Part shown: one piece after another, positions 54,184 through 63,623 of the stretch
How positions within the stretch are numbered: position 1 is the first letter of the stretch
Layout of the letters: each line of letters starts with the position of its first letter
Source of the DNA: a bacterium
GTDB lineage: Bacteria > Bacteroidota > Ignavibacteria > Kapaibacteriales > UBA2268
Assembly: GCA_024711295.1 (NCBI GenBank)
Contig: JANJTB010000039.1
Location: forward strand, 72,319-136,318
Length of the DNA stretch: 64,000 nucleotides
Direction of reading: 5' to 3'
Program-made: the position numbers and the translations under genes
Notes under the pieces: generated by a model
Told to the model about the DNA's origin: nothing
Database searches by the model: none
Seen by the model: the letters and a program-made list of their open reading frames with translations, nothing else

Positions 54184-55419
54184 ATGAAAGTAGAACAATT
54201 CATAGCTTTTAGATACATCATAACTAAAAGAACTTATCACTTCATTTCGATAATAACAATACTTTCTCTGATTGGTATAACTGTTGGAGTTGCAGCAATT
54301 ATTGCTGTTCTGTCAATATTTAACGGATTTCAGGTCTTGACTAAGTCTCAATTCATTGGATTCGACCCTCACATTAGAATTATTCCCGAAAGCGGTGCAT
54401 GGATTAACTTTCAAGACTCCCTTTATAATGAAATTAGTAAAATTGAAGAAATCGAAATTATCTCAAAGAACATTCAAGGTAGAATAATCGGCTCAAACAG
54501 GTCGGAGTTGCAAGTGTTTACTTTGGTTACAGTTCCTGAAGATAAATCTTATTATTTGGATGGTGTCAGAAAGAGTACTATATTCGGGAAATTTTCAATT
54601 TCATCAGATAATAGATTGCCTAATATAGTTATAGGAAATGCAATTGCTGACAGGTTGAGAGTATCAATAGGTGATACCATCAGACTTTTATCAGCAAAGC
54701 AAGTTGAACAGGCAATCGTAAGTTTTGCACGCCAAAGAGAAGTTAAGGCAATAGTCTCAGGTATTTTCATGTCAAATATTAAGGATTATGATATAACTTA
54801 CGGATTTTCATCAGATGTTTTAGGAAAATTACTATTTAATCCAAAAATTGGTGCTGTCAGTGCAATTGATATAAAGCTTAAGAATATTGATGATTTGAAC
54901 AATATAAAGTCAAAATTGGAAAATTATATTAATGATGATAAGTTTAAAGTGATTACTTGGCAAGAGTTGAATCCTGATTTATTTAATATTATGAAGTTTG
55001 AAAGGTTTGCCACATTTGCAATTTTAAGTATAATAATTTTTTTAGCTGTATTTAATGTTTTAGTATCGTTATCAATGACAGTAGTCGAAAAACGCCAGGA
55101 CATTGGTGTACTTAAGGCTCTGGGTGCAGATAACAAGATTATCAGCAGAATATTTATCTGGGAAGGTATTGCAATTGGTATAGTGAGTACTTTAGCTGGC
55201 ACATTACTAGGTTTAGGTTTTTGTTATGGACAGATAAATTTCAAGTGGTTCAAGATAGATGGAAGTAAGTTTATTATTGATGCTATCCCGGTCGAGGTTG
55301 TAGCTATGGATGTAATTACTGTGGCCGTGTTTTCTTTGGTGCTGACATCATTAGCAACAATTTATCCATCAATCCGGGCATCATCTACCAGAGTAATCGA
55401 AGCTATTCGAAGTGAATAG
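54184..55419 (+). CDS. LolC/E-like lipoprotein-releasing ABC permease
   Basis: A 411-residue FtsX-type permease with one TM helix near the N-terminus (about 22-45, GITVGVAAIIAVLSIFNGFQ) and three C-terminal helices (about 280-300, 325-350, 375-395), separated by a large periplasmic domain. The VEKRQDIGVLKALGA segment couples to a LolD-like ATPase. It likely extracts lipoproteins from the inner membrane. No lolD is adjacent. ATG 54184 is preferred over TTG 54178. It lies 2 bp after the ppk1 stop. Confidence 0.88.
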   Translation: MKVEQFIAFRYIITKRTYHFISIITILSLIGITVGVAAIIAVLSIFNGFQVLTKSQFIGFDPHIRIIPESGAWINFQDSLYNEISKIEEIEIISKNIQGRIIGSNRSELQVFTLVTVPEDKSYYLDGVRKSTIFGKFSISSDNRLPNIVIGNAIADRLRVSIGDTIRLLSAKQVEQAIVSFARQREVKAIVSGIFMSNIKDYDITYGFSSDVLGKLLFNPKIGAVSAIDIKLKNIDDLNNIKSKLENYINDDKFKVITWQELNPDLFNIMKFERFATFAILSIIIFLAVFNVLVSLSMTVVEKRQDIGVLKALGADNKIISRIFIWEGIAIGIVSTLAGTLLGLGFCYGQINFKWFKIDGSKFIIDAIPVEVVAMDVITVAVFSLVLTSLATIYPSIRASSTRVIEAIRSE

Positions 55420-55451
55420 TAATTGGGAATTTATATTATGGGAGTTATATT

Positions 55452-55940
55452 ATGAAATACAAAATTGAGCTCAAGTGGGCTGCTGGTTTCGCTATCATGT
55501 CAATGCTGTGGATGCTTCTCGAGAGAATTGTTGGGCTGCATTCATCAAATATTGACAAACATGCTGTTTATACTAATTTTGTAGCAATACCATCAATTTT
55601 AATATATGTTTTTGCATTTTTGGATAAGCAGAGATCATTTTATCCTGATGGGATCAGTTTTAAAGACGGAATTATTTTTGGATTGTTTATGACGTTATTT
55701 ATTACATTAATCAGCCCTGTCAATATTTTGATTACTCTATATGTTATAACTCCTGATTTTTTTAATAATGCCATAGAATATGCAGTTAAATCTGGTAATA
55801 TGACTCAAGCTACTGCGCAAGATTATTTTAATACTGGCTCATATATTATGCAGGGATTAATAGGTGCGCCGATAATGGGAATTATCACTACTGTTCTTGT
55901 AAATTCCGGAATATTTGCGTTTAACAAATATAGAAAGTAA
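55452..55940 (+). CDS. DUF4199 membrane protein
   Basis: A 162-residue protein with four TM helices (about 9-26, 39-57, 73-95, 133-156), matching DUF4199 in length and in the KWAAGFAIMSMLWM start and YPDGISFKDGIIFGLFMTLF segment. The family is frequent in Bacteroidota and has no assigned function. It follows the Lol permease by 32 bp with a GGGAG ribosome binding site. A terminator follows. Confidence 0.8.
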   Translation: MKYKIELKWAAGFAIMSMLWMLLERIVGLHSSNIDKHAVYTNFVAIPSILIYVFAFLDKQRSFYPDGISFKDGIIFGLFMTLFITLISPVNILITLYVITPDFFNNAIEYAVKSGNMTQATAQDYFNTGSYIMQGLIGAPIMGIITTVLVNSGIFAFNKYRK

Positions 55941-55959
55941 TTACTTAAATAAAGAAAAA

Positions 55960-55992
55960 GCCGGTTTGCTTTGTAATCAAACCGGCACTTTT
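55960..55992. terminator. Terminator between DUF4199 and dtxR-like genes
   Basis: GCCGGTTTG / CAAACCGGC perfect 9-bp stem with a 9-base loop, A-run before and ACTTTTT after; probably works for both convergent genes. Confidence 0.88.
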
Positions 55993-56013
55993 TAAGATTA
56001 ATTCTGAACATGA

Positions 56014-56712
56014 TTATTCTATTTCATCAACAAACATATTTTTAGCTATTTCGTGCCCAATAATTTCCTCTTTTCCATTATATAGAATAGATATTGGACC
56101 ATTAAAAGGAGCTCTTGATAATGGAGTTAGATGAAGTCCAGGTAGAAATCCTTTTTCTTCAAAATATGCAATCATTTCATTATTGTGGTCAGAGATTCTT
56201 TGAACTACATACTTACGATTAAGCTCAGCTACTGCCAGTGACAGTTTTGAACTTTTAGGTACCTCGCCATCCTTATTTGGAATGGGATTTCCCAATGGGC
56301 TATAACTTGGATTTCCTAAAATTGAATCAATTTTTTCTACAAAATCCTCAGAAATATAATGCTCTAATTCATCAGCCTCAGTATGTACTTTTGCCAAAGA
56401 AAATCCTAATGATTCCTTCAAAAATAATTCGAGCAAACGATGATTTCTAAGAACATTTAATGCAACCCTAGTACCAAAGCTGGTAAGTCTAACACCTTTA
56501 TACGAATTATAATCAACAAGCGGGTTATCATTCTCGTCTCTAATTTCTGCTAAACGCTTCAACATGCCTGTAACAGAAGCACCCGTAAATCCAAGTTCAT
56601 TGGCAATTTGTGTTGTCGAAACTGTCCCCTCGGATTCTTGTAGTTTATAAATTGTTTTGAGATAATCCTGCACGGATTCAGTAATTTTGTGTTCTTCTGA
56701 TTCACTTTTCAT
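56014..56712 (-). CDS. DtxR/MntR-family metal-dependent transcriptional regulator
   Basis: A 232-residue protein with an N-terminal winged helix (about 10-75: ESVQDYLKTIYKLQESEGTVSTTQIANELGFTGASVTGMLKRL), a metal-binding/dimerisation domain (about 80-155, with HRLLELFLKESLGFS and EADELEHYISEDFVEKID) and a C-terminal FeoA/SH3-like domain (about 160-232). Such proteins repress iron or manganese uptake genes when metal-loaded. No transporter gene is adjacent, so the target is unknown; the FeoA-type domain is usual in longer members. Confidence 0.9.
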   Translation of the reverse strand: MKSESEEHKITESVQDYLKTIYKLQESEGTVSTTQIANELGFTGASVTGMLKRLAEIRDENDNPLVDYNSYKGVRLTSFGTRVALNVLRNHRLLELFLKESLGFSLAKVHTEADELEHYISEDFVEKIDSILGNPSYSPLGNPIPNKDGEVPKSSKLSLAVAELNRKYVVQRISDHNNEMIAYFEEKGFLPGLHLTPLSRAPFNGPISILYNGKEEIIGHEIAKNMFVDEIE

Positions 56713-56812
56713 AACTGCTCTTTTTAATAATTTAAATACTAATATATATTTTTGTCTAAAATAATAAAAATTTTACAAATAATTAAATAAATAATTAATG
56801 ATTGCAAAAATA

Positions 56813-56974
56813 TCAAGATTTTGAAAAACATGAAGTTTTACTCGATTTAATAATAAATGTGTAAAATATTGTCGAATAATAAAGAGTATTAACTCTTTCT
56901 AATGATTTAACTAAAGTGAAATCATCAGTTATATCTAAGTCCAACAATCTTTTAGTATCGCTATTTGACTTCAT
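56813..56974 (-). CDS. Possible 53-residue ORF
   Basis: ATG-started frame whose first half (MKSNSDTKRLLDLDITDDF, then TLVKSLERV) looks like ordinary protein sequence with a predicted helix. The C-terminal part is Ser/Phe/Lys-rich and less convincing. No strong ribosome binding site. It ends next to the minus-strand -7 box. It could be a small gene or chance in AT-rich DNA. Confidence 0.25.
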   Translation of the reverse strand: MKSNSDTKRLLDLDITDDFTLVKSLERVNTLYYSTIFYTFIIKSSKTSCFSKS

Positions 56975-57176
56975 GTTAAGAAAGTTTTTTGAAAATTAGA
57001 AATTTCTAACAGCAAAATTAGTTAAATCTAACGAGATAATTAAATTATTTTTCATTGAATATAATTTTTTTGTTACTTTCTTTATTGATATTTAACACAA
57101 AAAATTGAATCTAAATTATTGGAAATAATAAAAAATAATTAAAATATTCTCCAAAAAATGATTTAATCAAAAAAAG

Positions 57177-57184
57177 TATTTTTG
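57177..57184 (+). promoter_or_regulatory. Candidate -7 box (TATTTTTG) for the kinase cluster
   Basis: TAnnTTTG match 72 bp before the hybrid kinase ATG; a -33 TTG is not clear. Confidence 0.4.
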
Positions 57185-57255
57185 ATTTTAAATTATTGTG
57201 TATATTGCATTGTAATTTTTTCAATAATATCATATATCTTTAATTACAGATTACA

Positions 57256-60200
57256 ATGCTGAACTTTCTAAAACTGACGACCGCAAATTATTCTAAAAGT
57301 ATTTTTTTAGGACTTTTAAGCACTGTGGTTTTGTCATTATTAGTTGTTTTGCTTTCAATTTATATTATTTATGATACATCCATCCAGTATACAAAATCAA
57401 AACTTCTCGACATTGTTCTAAGTGAAAAGAATACCATCATAACTTTACATAAAATTACTGGTAATAAGGATTCGACAGTAAAATTGTACATGTCTATTAA
57501 AAAATCAAAACATAGTTTTGGTTTAAGTGGAGAACTTTTGTTGGCTGAGGCAAAATTAAATAAAGTTAGACTAATGCCAATTTCAATTTTTCCAAAATAT
57601 ATTGAATTTGATGCAATGAGTGAAAAATATAAAAAATTACCTATATATTATTCAATGTTAGAAAGTACGGGATCTATCGAAACTTATGACTACAAAGGCA
57701 ATAATGTACTGAGCGCATTTTCATATATTGATGATCTAAAGATGGGGATTGTAGCAAAGGTTGATTATGATGAATTCTTTGCACCGTATAGAATTGCATA
57801 CATTTTAATACTATCCATTACTTTAATAGCACTGATTTTAATAGGATTTTTGTTTTTTATTTCATTCAGACCATTTGTAAAACTAATAACACAAAGCGAA
57901 AATAATTTTAAATCAATATTTGAATCTTCAGGTGATGCTATTGTTGTTTTTGACTCTGACAGTAATATAATTAAATATAATACTAAGTTTGCTGATTTAA
58001 CGGGTTATGATGAGAAATCACTTAAAATAATAAAGCTCACTGATATTGATAATGGCAATAATCTTAAAAGTGTTTTGAAGTCGTTAAGTAGTATTTCTGG
58101 GGTGGGCAACAATTTTTATTGTACTACTGAGATAATCGGAAAAAATAATCACATTATATCGGTAGAATGCAACATAACAACTACAATGATAGATGATGCT
58201 AATTATTATTTATCAACAATACGAGATATATCAAGCATCCGTAAAAAAGAAAGAAGTCTAAAAGAAACAACAAAGTACTTGGAAAATTTGCTGAAATATG
58301 CAAGTGGGCCCATAATAACATGGAATAAAGAGTATGTTATCACCGGTGCAAATAGTGCATTTCACAGACTAATAAATTCAGAATATGGAACGCTTGAGGG
58401 GCAAAAAGTTGAAGTAATTTTTCCGATTAATAAAGTTTGTGAGTACACTGAATTTATTAAGTTAGCTTCATCAGGTCAAAGACTGGAATCAATTGATATT
58501 GACATAGTAAGTTCTGATGGAATTATTAAGAATTGCTTGTGGAGCTCTGCAAATGTAACAGATGATGAAGGTAACATTAAATCAACTATTGCACAATGTA
58601 TTGATATTTCAATCCGCAAGAATGCTCTCAAGTCCCTTAGTGAGAGTGAAACCAAATACAGGAATTTAGTCGAAGCAATTTCAGATTTTATTTGGGAAAC
58701 AGATTCTGACAGAAAATATACCTATCTTAGCCCTCAGGTTGAAAAGTTATTTGGATACAAGCCTGAGGAATTAATCGGAAAGACGCCCTTTGAATTTATG
58801 GAAGATCTGGTTATTGATGAGCAATTATCACAATCAGATAAGATTGTAAGTGAAAAGGTGCCTTTTTACAATTTAATAAGTACATTTATCTCCAAGGATG
58901 GAGAACCTGTTTATGTTGAAACAAGTGGTCAACCAATTTATGACGATAAAAATAATTTTATCGGTTATAGAGGAATAAGCCATAATGCTACAAAAAGGAT
59001 AAAATCACTTGAGCAGCTTAAAAAAAGTGAAGAAAGATTCAGATTGATGTTTGAGACTCATTTGTCAGTAATGATGTTGATTGACCCCAATACCGGCAAC
59101 ATATTGGATGTTAACCAAACAGCTGTTGATTTTTACGGTTGGTCAAGAGAAGAGCTACAAAACATGAACATTGCAGATATAAATGCAATGACTACTGCTG
59201 AAATTTATGAAGAAATGCAAAAAGCTTTATCCAAAAATCAAATTCATTTTGAGTTTAAACACCGTCTAGCTGATAAGTCAATGAGAGACGTTGAAGTATA
59301 CTCAAGTAAAATAAATTTAGATGGTAAAGATTATCTTTTTTCTATCATTCATGATGTAACCAATCGAAGAAATGCTGAAAAACAAATTATAGACACTAAT
59401 AATCGGTTACAAAAGCTAATAAATATCTACAATTACAACTTTACAACAATTCAAGATTTTTTAGATTACTCACTTGATCAAGCCATCTCTCTAACCGAAA
59501 GCAAAATCGGATATATATATTTTTATAATGAAGAAGAACAAATGTTCATCTTGAACTCGTGGTCAAAAGATGTGATGAAAGAATGCAGCATTGTTAATCC
59601 TCAAACTTGTTATGAACTCGACAAAACTGGTGTTTGGGGCGAAGCTGTAAGACAGAAAAAAGAAATTATTATGAATGATTTCGATGAGCATAATCCACTC
59701 AAAAAAGGATATCCTGAAGGTCATGTTCATTTGAAGAAATACATGACACTGCCTATTATTGATAATGATAAAATTGTTGCTGTAGTAGGAGTAGCTAATA
59801 AGGAATCTGATTATTCTGAGCGTGATGTTTATGAGTTGCGATTATTGATGAACAGTGTATGGGCAACAGTTAAACGAAGGGAGTCAGATGATAGAAATAT
59901 TTTATTAATCGAAGCCATCGAAAACAGTCCTGCCGGAATTATGATTACTGATTCAGAGGGTAAAATTGATTATGTTAATAGTAAGTTATGCGAAATTAGC
60001 GGTTTTTCACAAAATGAATTAATTGGTAAAAAACCTAACATCTTGAGTTCAGGATTTCACTCAAAGGAATTTTATGTCGAGTTGTGGCAAACAATTATTC
60101 AAGGCGAGACTTGGAAAGGTGAGTTTTGTAATCGAAGAAAGAATGGTGACTCATATTGGGAGAACACTATAATTTCTCCAATTAAAAATAAAATTGGTGA

Positions 60201-61434
60201 AATAACAAATTTTGTTGCTGTTAAAGATGATGTTACTGAAAATCGTATAATGCTCGAAAAAATTATAAAGGCAAAACAACTTGCCGAGCAAAGTGAGCAG
60301 CTTAAAACTAATTTTCTTGCTAACATGAGTCATGAAATCAGAACTCCAATGAACGGAATAATGGGTTTCACGAATCTTTTGATGGATTCAGAAGATCTGG
60401 ATGAAGTTCACGAGCTAGCAAAAATTGCTCACTCAAGCTCAAAAAGATTGTTATCTACTCTGAATATGCTGGTTGATTTATCCCAATTAAAGTCAGGCAT
60501 TTCTCAGCAAATACAAGAAGAAGTGGACATACATTATATCATATCTGAGCAAATGGATTTTCACAGAGAGTTTGCATATTCAAAAAGTCTTGAATTTGAC
60601 ATGAATATTGAGTTTAGCAATATTGAGGTAAAATCATCAAGAATTGCTCTTGAGAGTATAATAAGTAATCTTTTGAATAATGCTATCAAATTTACGGACA
60701 AAGGATTTGTAAAGATAAATGCAAAACTTATCCTAAAAAACAAAACTTATTATTTGATAATTAATGTTACTGATTCTGGTATTGGAATAGATGAGAAGCA
60801 CTTTGATTTAATATTTGAAGAATTTAGGCAAGTTTTCGAAGGTCTTAACAGATCTTACGAAGGTTCGGGAATTGGATTAACTATTGTCAAAGAGTATTTA
60901 AGGACTCTCAATGGTACGATTGAGGTTGAATCCAAGCTCGGTAAAGGGTCGTCTTTTACAGTTACAATACCTGTTGAAGCGATTACCGATAATTTATCAA
61001 AAGAAGATATGTTATCCGATATTTCTGAATATCACAAACCGACTCCAGTTAAGCATAATATTATTTTGGTTAGTGATAATCCTTACGATATCAAGGTTAT
61101 CGAAAGATCATTGTCTGGTTTTGTAAATTTGATTAATTTGTCAAACCCATTATTACTGAAAGAAGAAAATGCATATATTTGTAGAATGTTGTTAATTGAT
61201 TTAAACAATCTTATTGATAATAGTTATAGCGAAACGATTATGTATGTAAGAAAAATAAAATCATTATCAAAAATTCCGGTTTTAGCTATTGCAAATACTA
61301 TTGATAGCAATCTATTAAATAATTTGAGGAATTCCGGTTTTGAAGATGTGATTGTAAAACCTTATGATTCTGAAGTTTTAATCGGCAAAATGTTGAAATT
61401 TGAACTTTTATCTGATTCTTTTGATAATGTCTGA
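57256..61434 (+). CDS. Hybrid sensor histidine kinase (five PAS, GAF, degenerate receiver)
   Basis: A 1392-residue membrane kinase. TM helices at about 16-39 and 181-203 enclose a 140-residue extracytoplasmic sensor with a Cache-like feel. Then PAS domains start near residues 218, 340, 469 and 595, a GAF domain spans about 722-875, and a fifth PAS about 885-1000. HisKA carries phospho-accepting His1026 (NMSHEIRTPMNG). HATPase motifs are VTDSGIGIDE (about 1173) and GSGIGLTIVKE (about 1205). The C-terminal receiver (about 1267-1390) keeps an aspartate in LLIDLN and the KPY lysine, but its acidic pocket is VSDN and the usual Thr/Ser is not in place. It heads a three-gene signalling cluster. Confidence 0.93.
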   Translation: MLNFLKLTTANYSKSIFLGLLSTVVLSLLVVLLSIYIIYDTSIQYTKSKLLDIVLSEKNTIITLHKITGNKDSTVKLYMSIKKSKHSFGLSGELLLAEAKLNKVRLMPISIFPKYIEFDAMSEKYKKLPIYYSMLESTGSIETYDYKGNNVLSAFSYIDDLKMGIVAKVDYDEFFAPYRIAYILILSITLIALILIGFLFFISFRPFVKLITQSENNFKSIFESSGDAIVVFDSDSNIIKYNTKFADLTGYDEKSLKIIKLTDIDNGNNLKSVLKSLSSISGVGNNFYCTTEIIGKNNHIISVECNITTTMIDDANYYLSTIRDISSIRKKERSLKETTKYLENLLKYASGPIITWNKEYVITGANSAFHRLINSEYGTLEGQKVEVIFPINKVCEYTEFIKLASSGQRLESIDIDIVSSDGIIKNCLWSSANVTDDEGNIKSTIAQCIDISIRKNALKSLSESETKYRNLVEAISDFIWETDSDRKYTYLSPQVEKLFGYKPEELIGKTPFEFMEDLVIDEQLSQSDKIVSEKVPFYNLISTFISKDGEPVYVETSGQPIYDDKNNFIGYRGISHNATKRIKSLEQLKKSEERFRLMFETHLSVMMLIDPNTGNILDVNQTAVDFYGWSREELQNMNIADINAMTTAEIYEEMQKALSKNQIHFEFKHRLADKSMRDVEVYSSKINLDGKDYLFSIIHDVTNRRNAEKQIIDTNNRLQKLINIYNYNFTTIQDFLDYSLDQAISLTESKIGYIYFYNEEEQMFILNSWSKDVMKECSIVNPQTCYELDKTGVWGEAVRQKKEIIMNDFDEHNPLKKGYPEGHVHLKKYMTLPIIDNDKIVAVVGVANKESDYSERDVYELRLLMNSVWATVKRRESDDRNILLIEAIENSPAGIMITDSEGKIDYVNSKLCEISGFSQNELIGKKPNILSSGFHSKEFYVELWQTIIQGETWKGEFCNRRKNGDSYWENTIISPIKNKIGEITNFVAVKDDVTENRIMLEKIIKAKQLAEQSEQLKTNFLANMSHEIRTPMNGIMGFTNLLMDSEDLDEVHELAKIAHSSSKRLLSTLNMLVDLSQLKSGISQQIQEEVDIHYIISEQMDFHREFAYSKSLEFDMNIEFSNIEVKSSRIALESIISNLLNNAIKFTDKGFVKINAKLILKNKTYYLIINVTDSGIGIDEKHFDLIFEEFRQVFEGLNRSYEGSGIGLTIVKEYLRTLNGTIEVESKLGKGSSFTVTIPVEAITDNLSKEDMLSDISEYHKPTPVKHNIILVSDNPYDIKVIERSLSGFVNLINLSNPLLLKEENAYICRMLLIDLNNLIDNSYSETIMYVRKIKSLSKIPVLAIANTIDSNLLNNLRNSGFEDVIVKPYDSEVLIGKMLKFELLSDSFDNV

Positions 61435-61447
61435 AGGAAGTTAATAA

Positions 61448-63619
61448 ATGAGAAAATCCAGAATACTAGTAGTTGATGATCAGGAAATCAATTTAATATT
61501 AATAGAAAAAACGCTTAGGGGTCTGGAAATCGAACTTGTACGTGCATATTCAGGTGAAGAAGCACTAAAAATATTATCAAATGACAAAGAGTTTGATATT
61601 ATTCTGATGGATATTCAAATGTCCGGTTTGACAGGATTTGATACAGTTAGATTAATTAAAGATGACGAAAGTTTGGTTGATATTCCTGTTATTTTTATAA
61701 CTGCATATTATAATCAGTCTGAACATATTGGACAGGGATATGCTCTTGGGGCATTTGACTATATTGTTAAACCTATTGATAAGAATACTTTAATAGGTAA
61801 AGTAAAACTCTACATAAATTTAGAATCTGAAAAAAGACAAAATAAAGAGAAAAACGATCAATTAGCAGAAATGAACCGTTCTTTAAACATTCTAAACGAA
61901 TGTAACACTGCATTGATTTATTCCGAAACCGAAATTGAACTTCTTAATTCATATTGTACAATTCTTACTGATTTTGGAAATTATCCATTAGTATGGGCTG
62001 CTGAAGTAAAAATTGACGAGGTTACCCAAAAAGAAAATTTCAGTATTATTGCGATTTCTGATAAAGGAATTATAAATACTAACAAAGCTTTGTTTGAGGA
62101 AAATGATTTCTATACTGATTTATGTCCTCAACTTAATAATGGTCATAATTCAATCATAGAATTTAATTGCATTGAAAATAACTGTGGGCTTTGTAGAGCT
62201 CTAACTTATAATGGTTCGATATACTTCTTTGTTAAGAAAATTAGAATTTTTGATAAGCAAATTTTCTTTATTATTAATTATATTGACAAAGATGAGCTGA
62301 GTAGTTATGAAAAACAGCTTCTAACATCGGTTGTCATTAATCTTAAATACGGAATGAATGCTCTCGAAACAAAACGAAGGAATATAAATTTTCAACTTGA
62401 ATTAAACAGGGAAAAAGAAGAACTTTCTAAGACTTTAGCAAGTATTACTGATGGCGTGATTTTTGCCAATCTTAACGGAAAAATTGTTTATTGCAATCCT
62501 GCATCTTACAAAACATTGGGGTTTAGTGAAGTTGAATTAAAATCTACAAGTATATTCGAGATTTTTAAAATTTTGAACGATAGTAATGTTGATTTGTTTA
62601 ATCCAATAGACATGATTCAGAACTATAATAAGCACGAAATTCAAAAATTTCAACTAAATGTCATTACTCAAAAAGAAAAAAAGATGATATTGCAATGCTC
62701 ATTGGCACCTATTTACAAAGGTGAAACACAAACTTTGGAAGCTGTTACTTTTTCTTTTCAGGATATTACCGAACAAATCAAACTAACAAACGACCTTGCA
62801 CTTTCTCAAAAGATGCAAAGCGTAGGTCAGTTGGCAGCCGGAATTGCACATGAAATCAACACTCCACTGCAATTTATTGGAGACAATAACTTTTTTCTCA
62901 AAGATGCTTCAAAGAATGTAACAGATTATTACAATTATATAAATTCATTGCTGATTGAAAATGATAATAACATTGTTTATCAAGAGCTTATTAATAAAAT
63001 CAGAGCTTATGCCGATAATCTGAGTCTTGACTTTTTAATTAATGAAATGCAAAAAGCCATAGATAGTAACCTTGATGGAATTCAGAGGGTTAATAGAATT
63101 GTCACTGCAATGAAAAATTTTGCCCATCCATCAGAAAAGACCAAAACACTTTCGAACATCAACGAAACTATCGAAACTACATCTGTTATTACAAGGAATG
63201 AATGGAAATATTCAGCAGAATTGGAATTACTGCTCGAACCTGATTTACCTCTTGTAAGCTGCGTACTTGATGAAATAAATCAAGTCTTGCTAAACATGAT
63301 AATAAATGCAGTCCATACTATAAAGGATTGCATTGGACAAAAGAAATATGAGTTGGGGTTAATACAAATCAAAACTTATCATACTTATGGATTTGTTTAT
63401 ATTGAGATTAAGGATAATGGTGCAGGTATATCAAAAGAGATTTTAAATAGAATTTATGATCCATTCTTTACCACAAAGCCTGTTGGAATGGGTACTGGTC
63501 AGGGATTAGCAATATCACATGATATCATTGTCAATAAACACCAGGGCAAAATTGATATAACATCTGAGGTTGGTGTTGGAACTACATTCATAATTTCATT
63601 GCCGCTTATAGGAGAATAA
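61448..63619 (+). CDS. REC-GAF-PAS histidine kinase
   Basis: A 723-residue soluble protein. The N-terminal receiver is complete: Asp10/Asp11, phosphoacceptor Asp55, Thr85 and Lys108. A GAF-like domain (about 145-300) starts NECNTALIYSETEIELLNSYCTI and contains a CX4CX2C cluster (Cys241, Cys246, Cys249) plus Cys226. A PAS domain spans about 325-440. The kinase core has His468 (AAGIAHEINTPLQFI), an N-box near DEINQVLLNMIINA and glycine-rich GTGQGLAISHDI. It starts 13 bp after the hybrid kinase gene with an AAGGAAG site. A receiver at the N-terminus implies that it may take phosphate from another kinase in a relay. Confidence 0.92.
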   Translation: MRKSRILVVDDQEINLILIEKTLRGLEIELVRAYSGEEALKILSNDKEFDIILMDIQMSGLTGFDTVRLIKDDESLVDIPVIFITAYYNQSEHIGQGYALGAFDYIVKPIDKNTLIGKVKLYINLESEKRQNKEKNDQLAEMNRSLNILNECNTALIYSETEIELLNSYCTILTDFGNYPLVWAAEVKIDEVTQKENFSIIAISDKGIINTNKALFEENDFYTDLCPQLNNGHNSIIEFNCIENNCGLCRALTYNGSIYFFVKKIRIFDKQIFFIINYIDKDELSSYEKQLLTSVVINLKYGMNALETKRRNINFQLELNREKEELSKTLASITDGVIFANLNGKIVYCNPASYKTLGFSEVELKSTSIFEIFKILNDSNVDLFNPIDMIQNYNKHEIQKFQLNVITQKEKKMILQCSLAPIYKGETQTLEAVTFSFQDITEQIKLTNDLALSQKMQSVGQLAAGIAHEINTPLQFIGDNNFFLKDASKNVTDYYNYINSLLIENDNNIVYQELINKIRAYADNLSLDFLINEMQKAIDSNLDGIQRVNRIVTAMKNFAHPSEKTKTLSNINETIETTSVITRNEWKYSAELELLLEPDLPLVSCVLDEINQVLLNMIINAVHTIKDCIGQKKYELGLIQIKTYHTYGFVYIEIKDNGAGISKEILNRIYDPFFTTKPVGMGTGQGLAISHDIIVNKHQGKIDITSEVGVGTTFIISLPLIGE

Positions 63620-63623
63620 GTAA

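Larger units (their letters stand above)
56713..57255. other. 543-bp AT-rich intergenic region with hairpins and promoters
   Basis: This is the longest gap in the window, between divergent dtxR-like and hybrid kinase genes. It contains a minus-strand TATTTTTG box (56805-56812) possibly for the dtxR-like gene, a plus-strand one at 57177-57184 before the kinase and another plus one at 56747-56754 with no gene close by. Two perfect short inverted repeats occur: AAAGAGT/ACTCTTT (56881-56898, 4-base loop) and ATGATTT/AAATCAT (56902-56925). A 53-codon minus-strand frame is present. No RNA gene was recognised. Confidence 0.6.
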
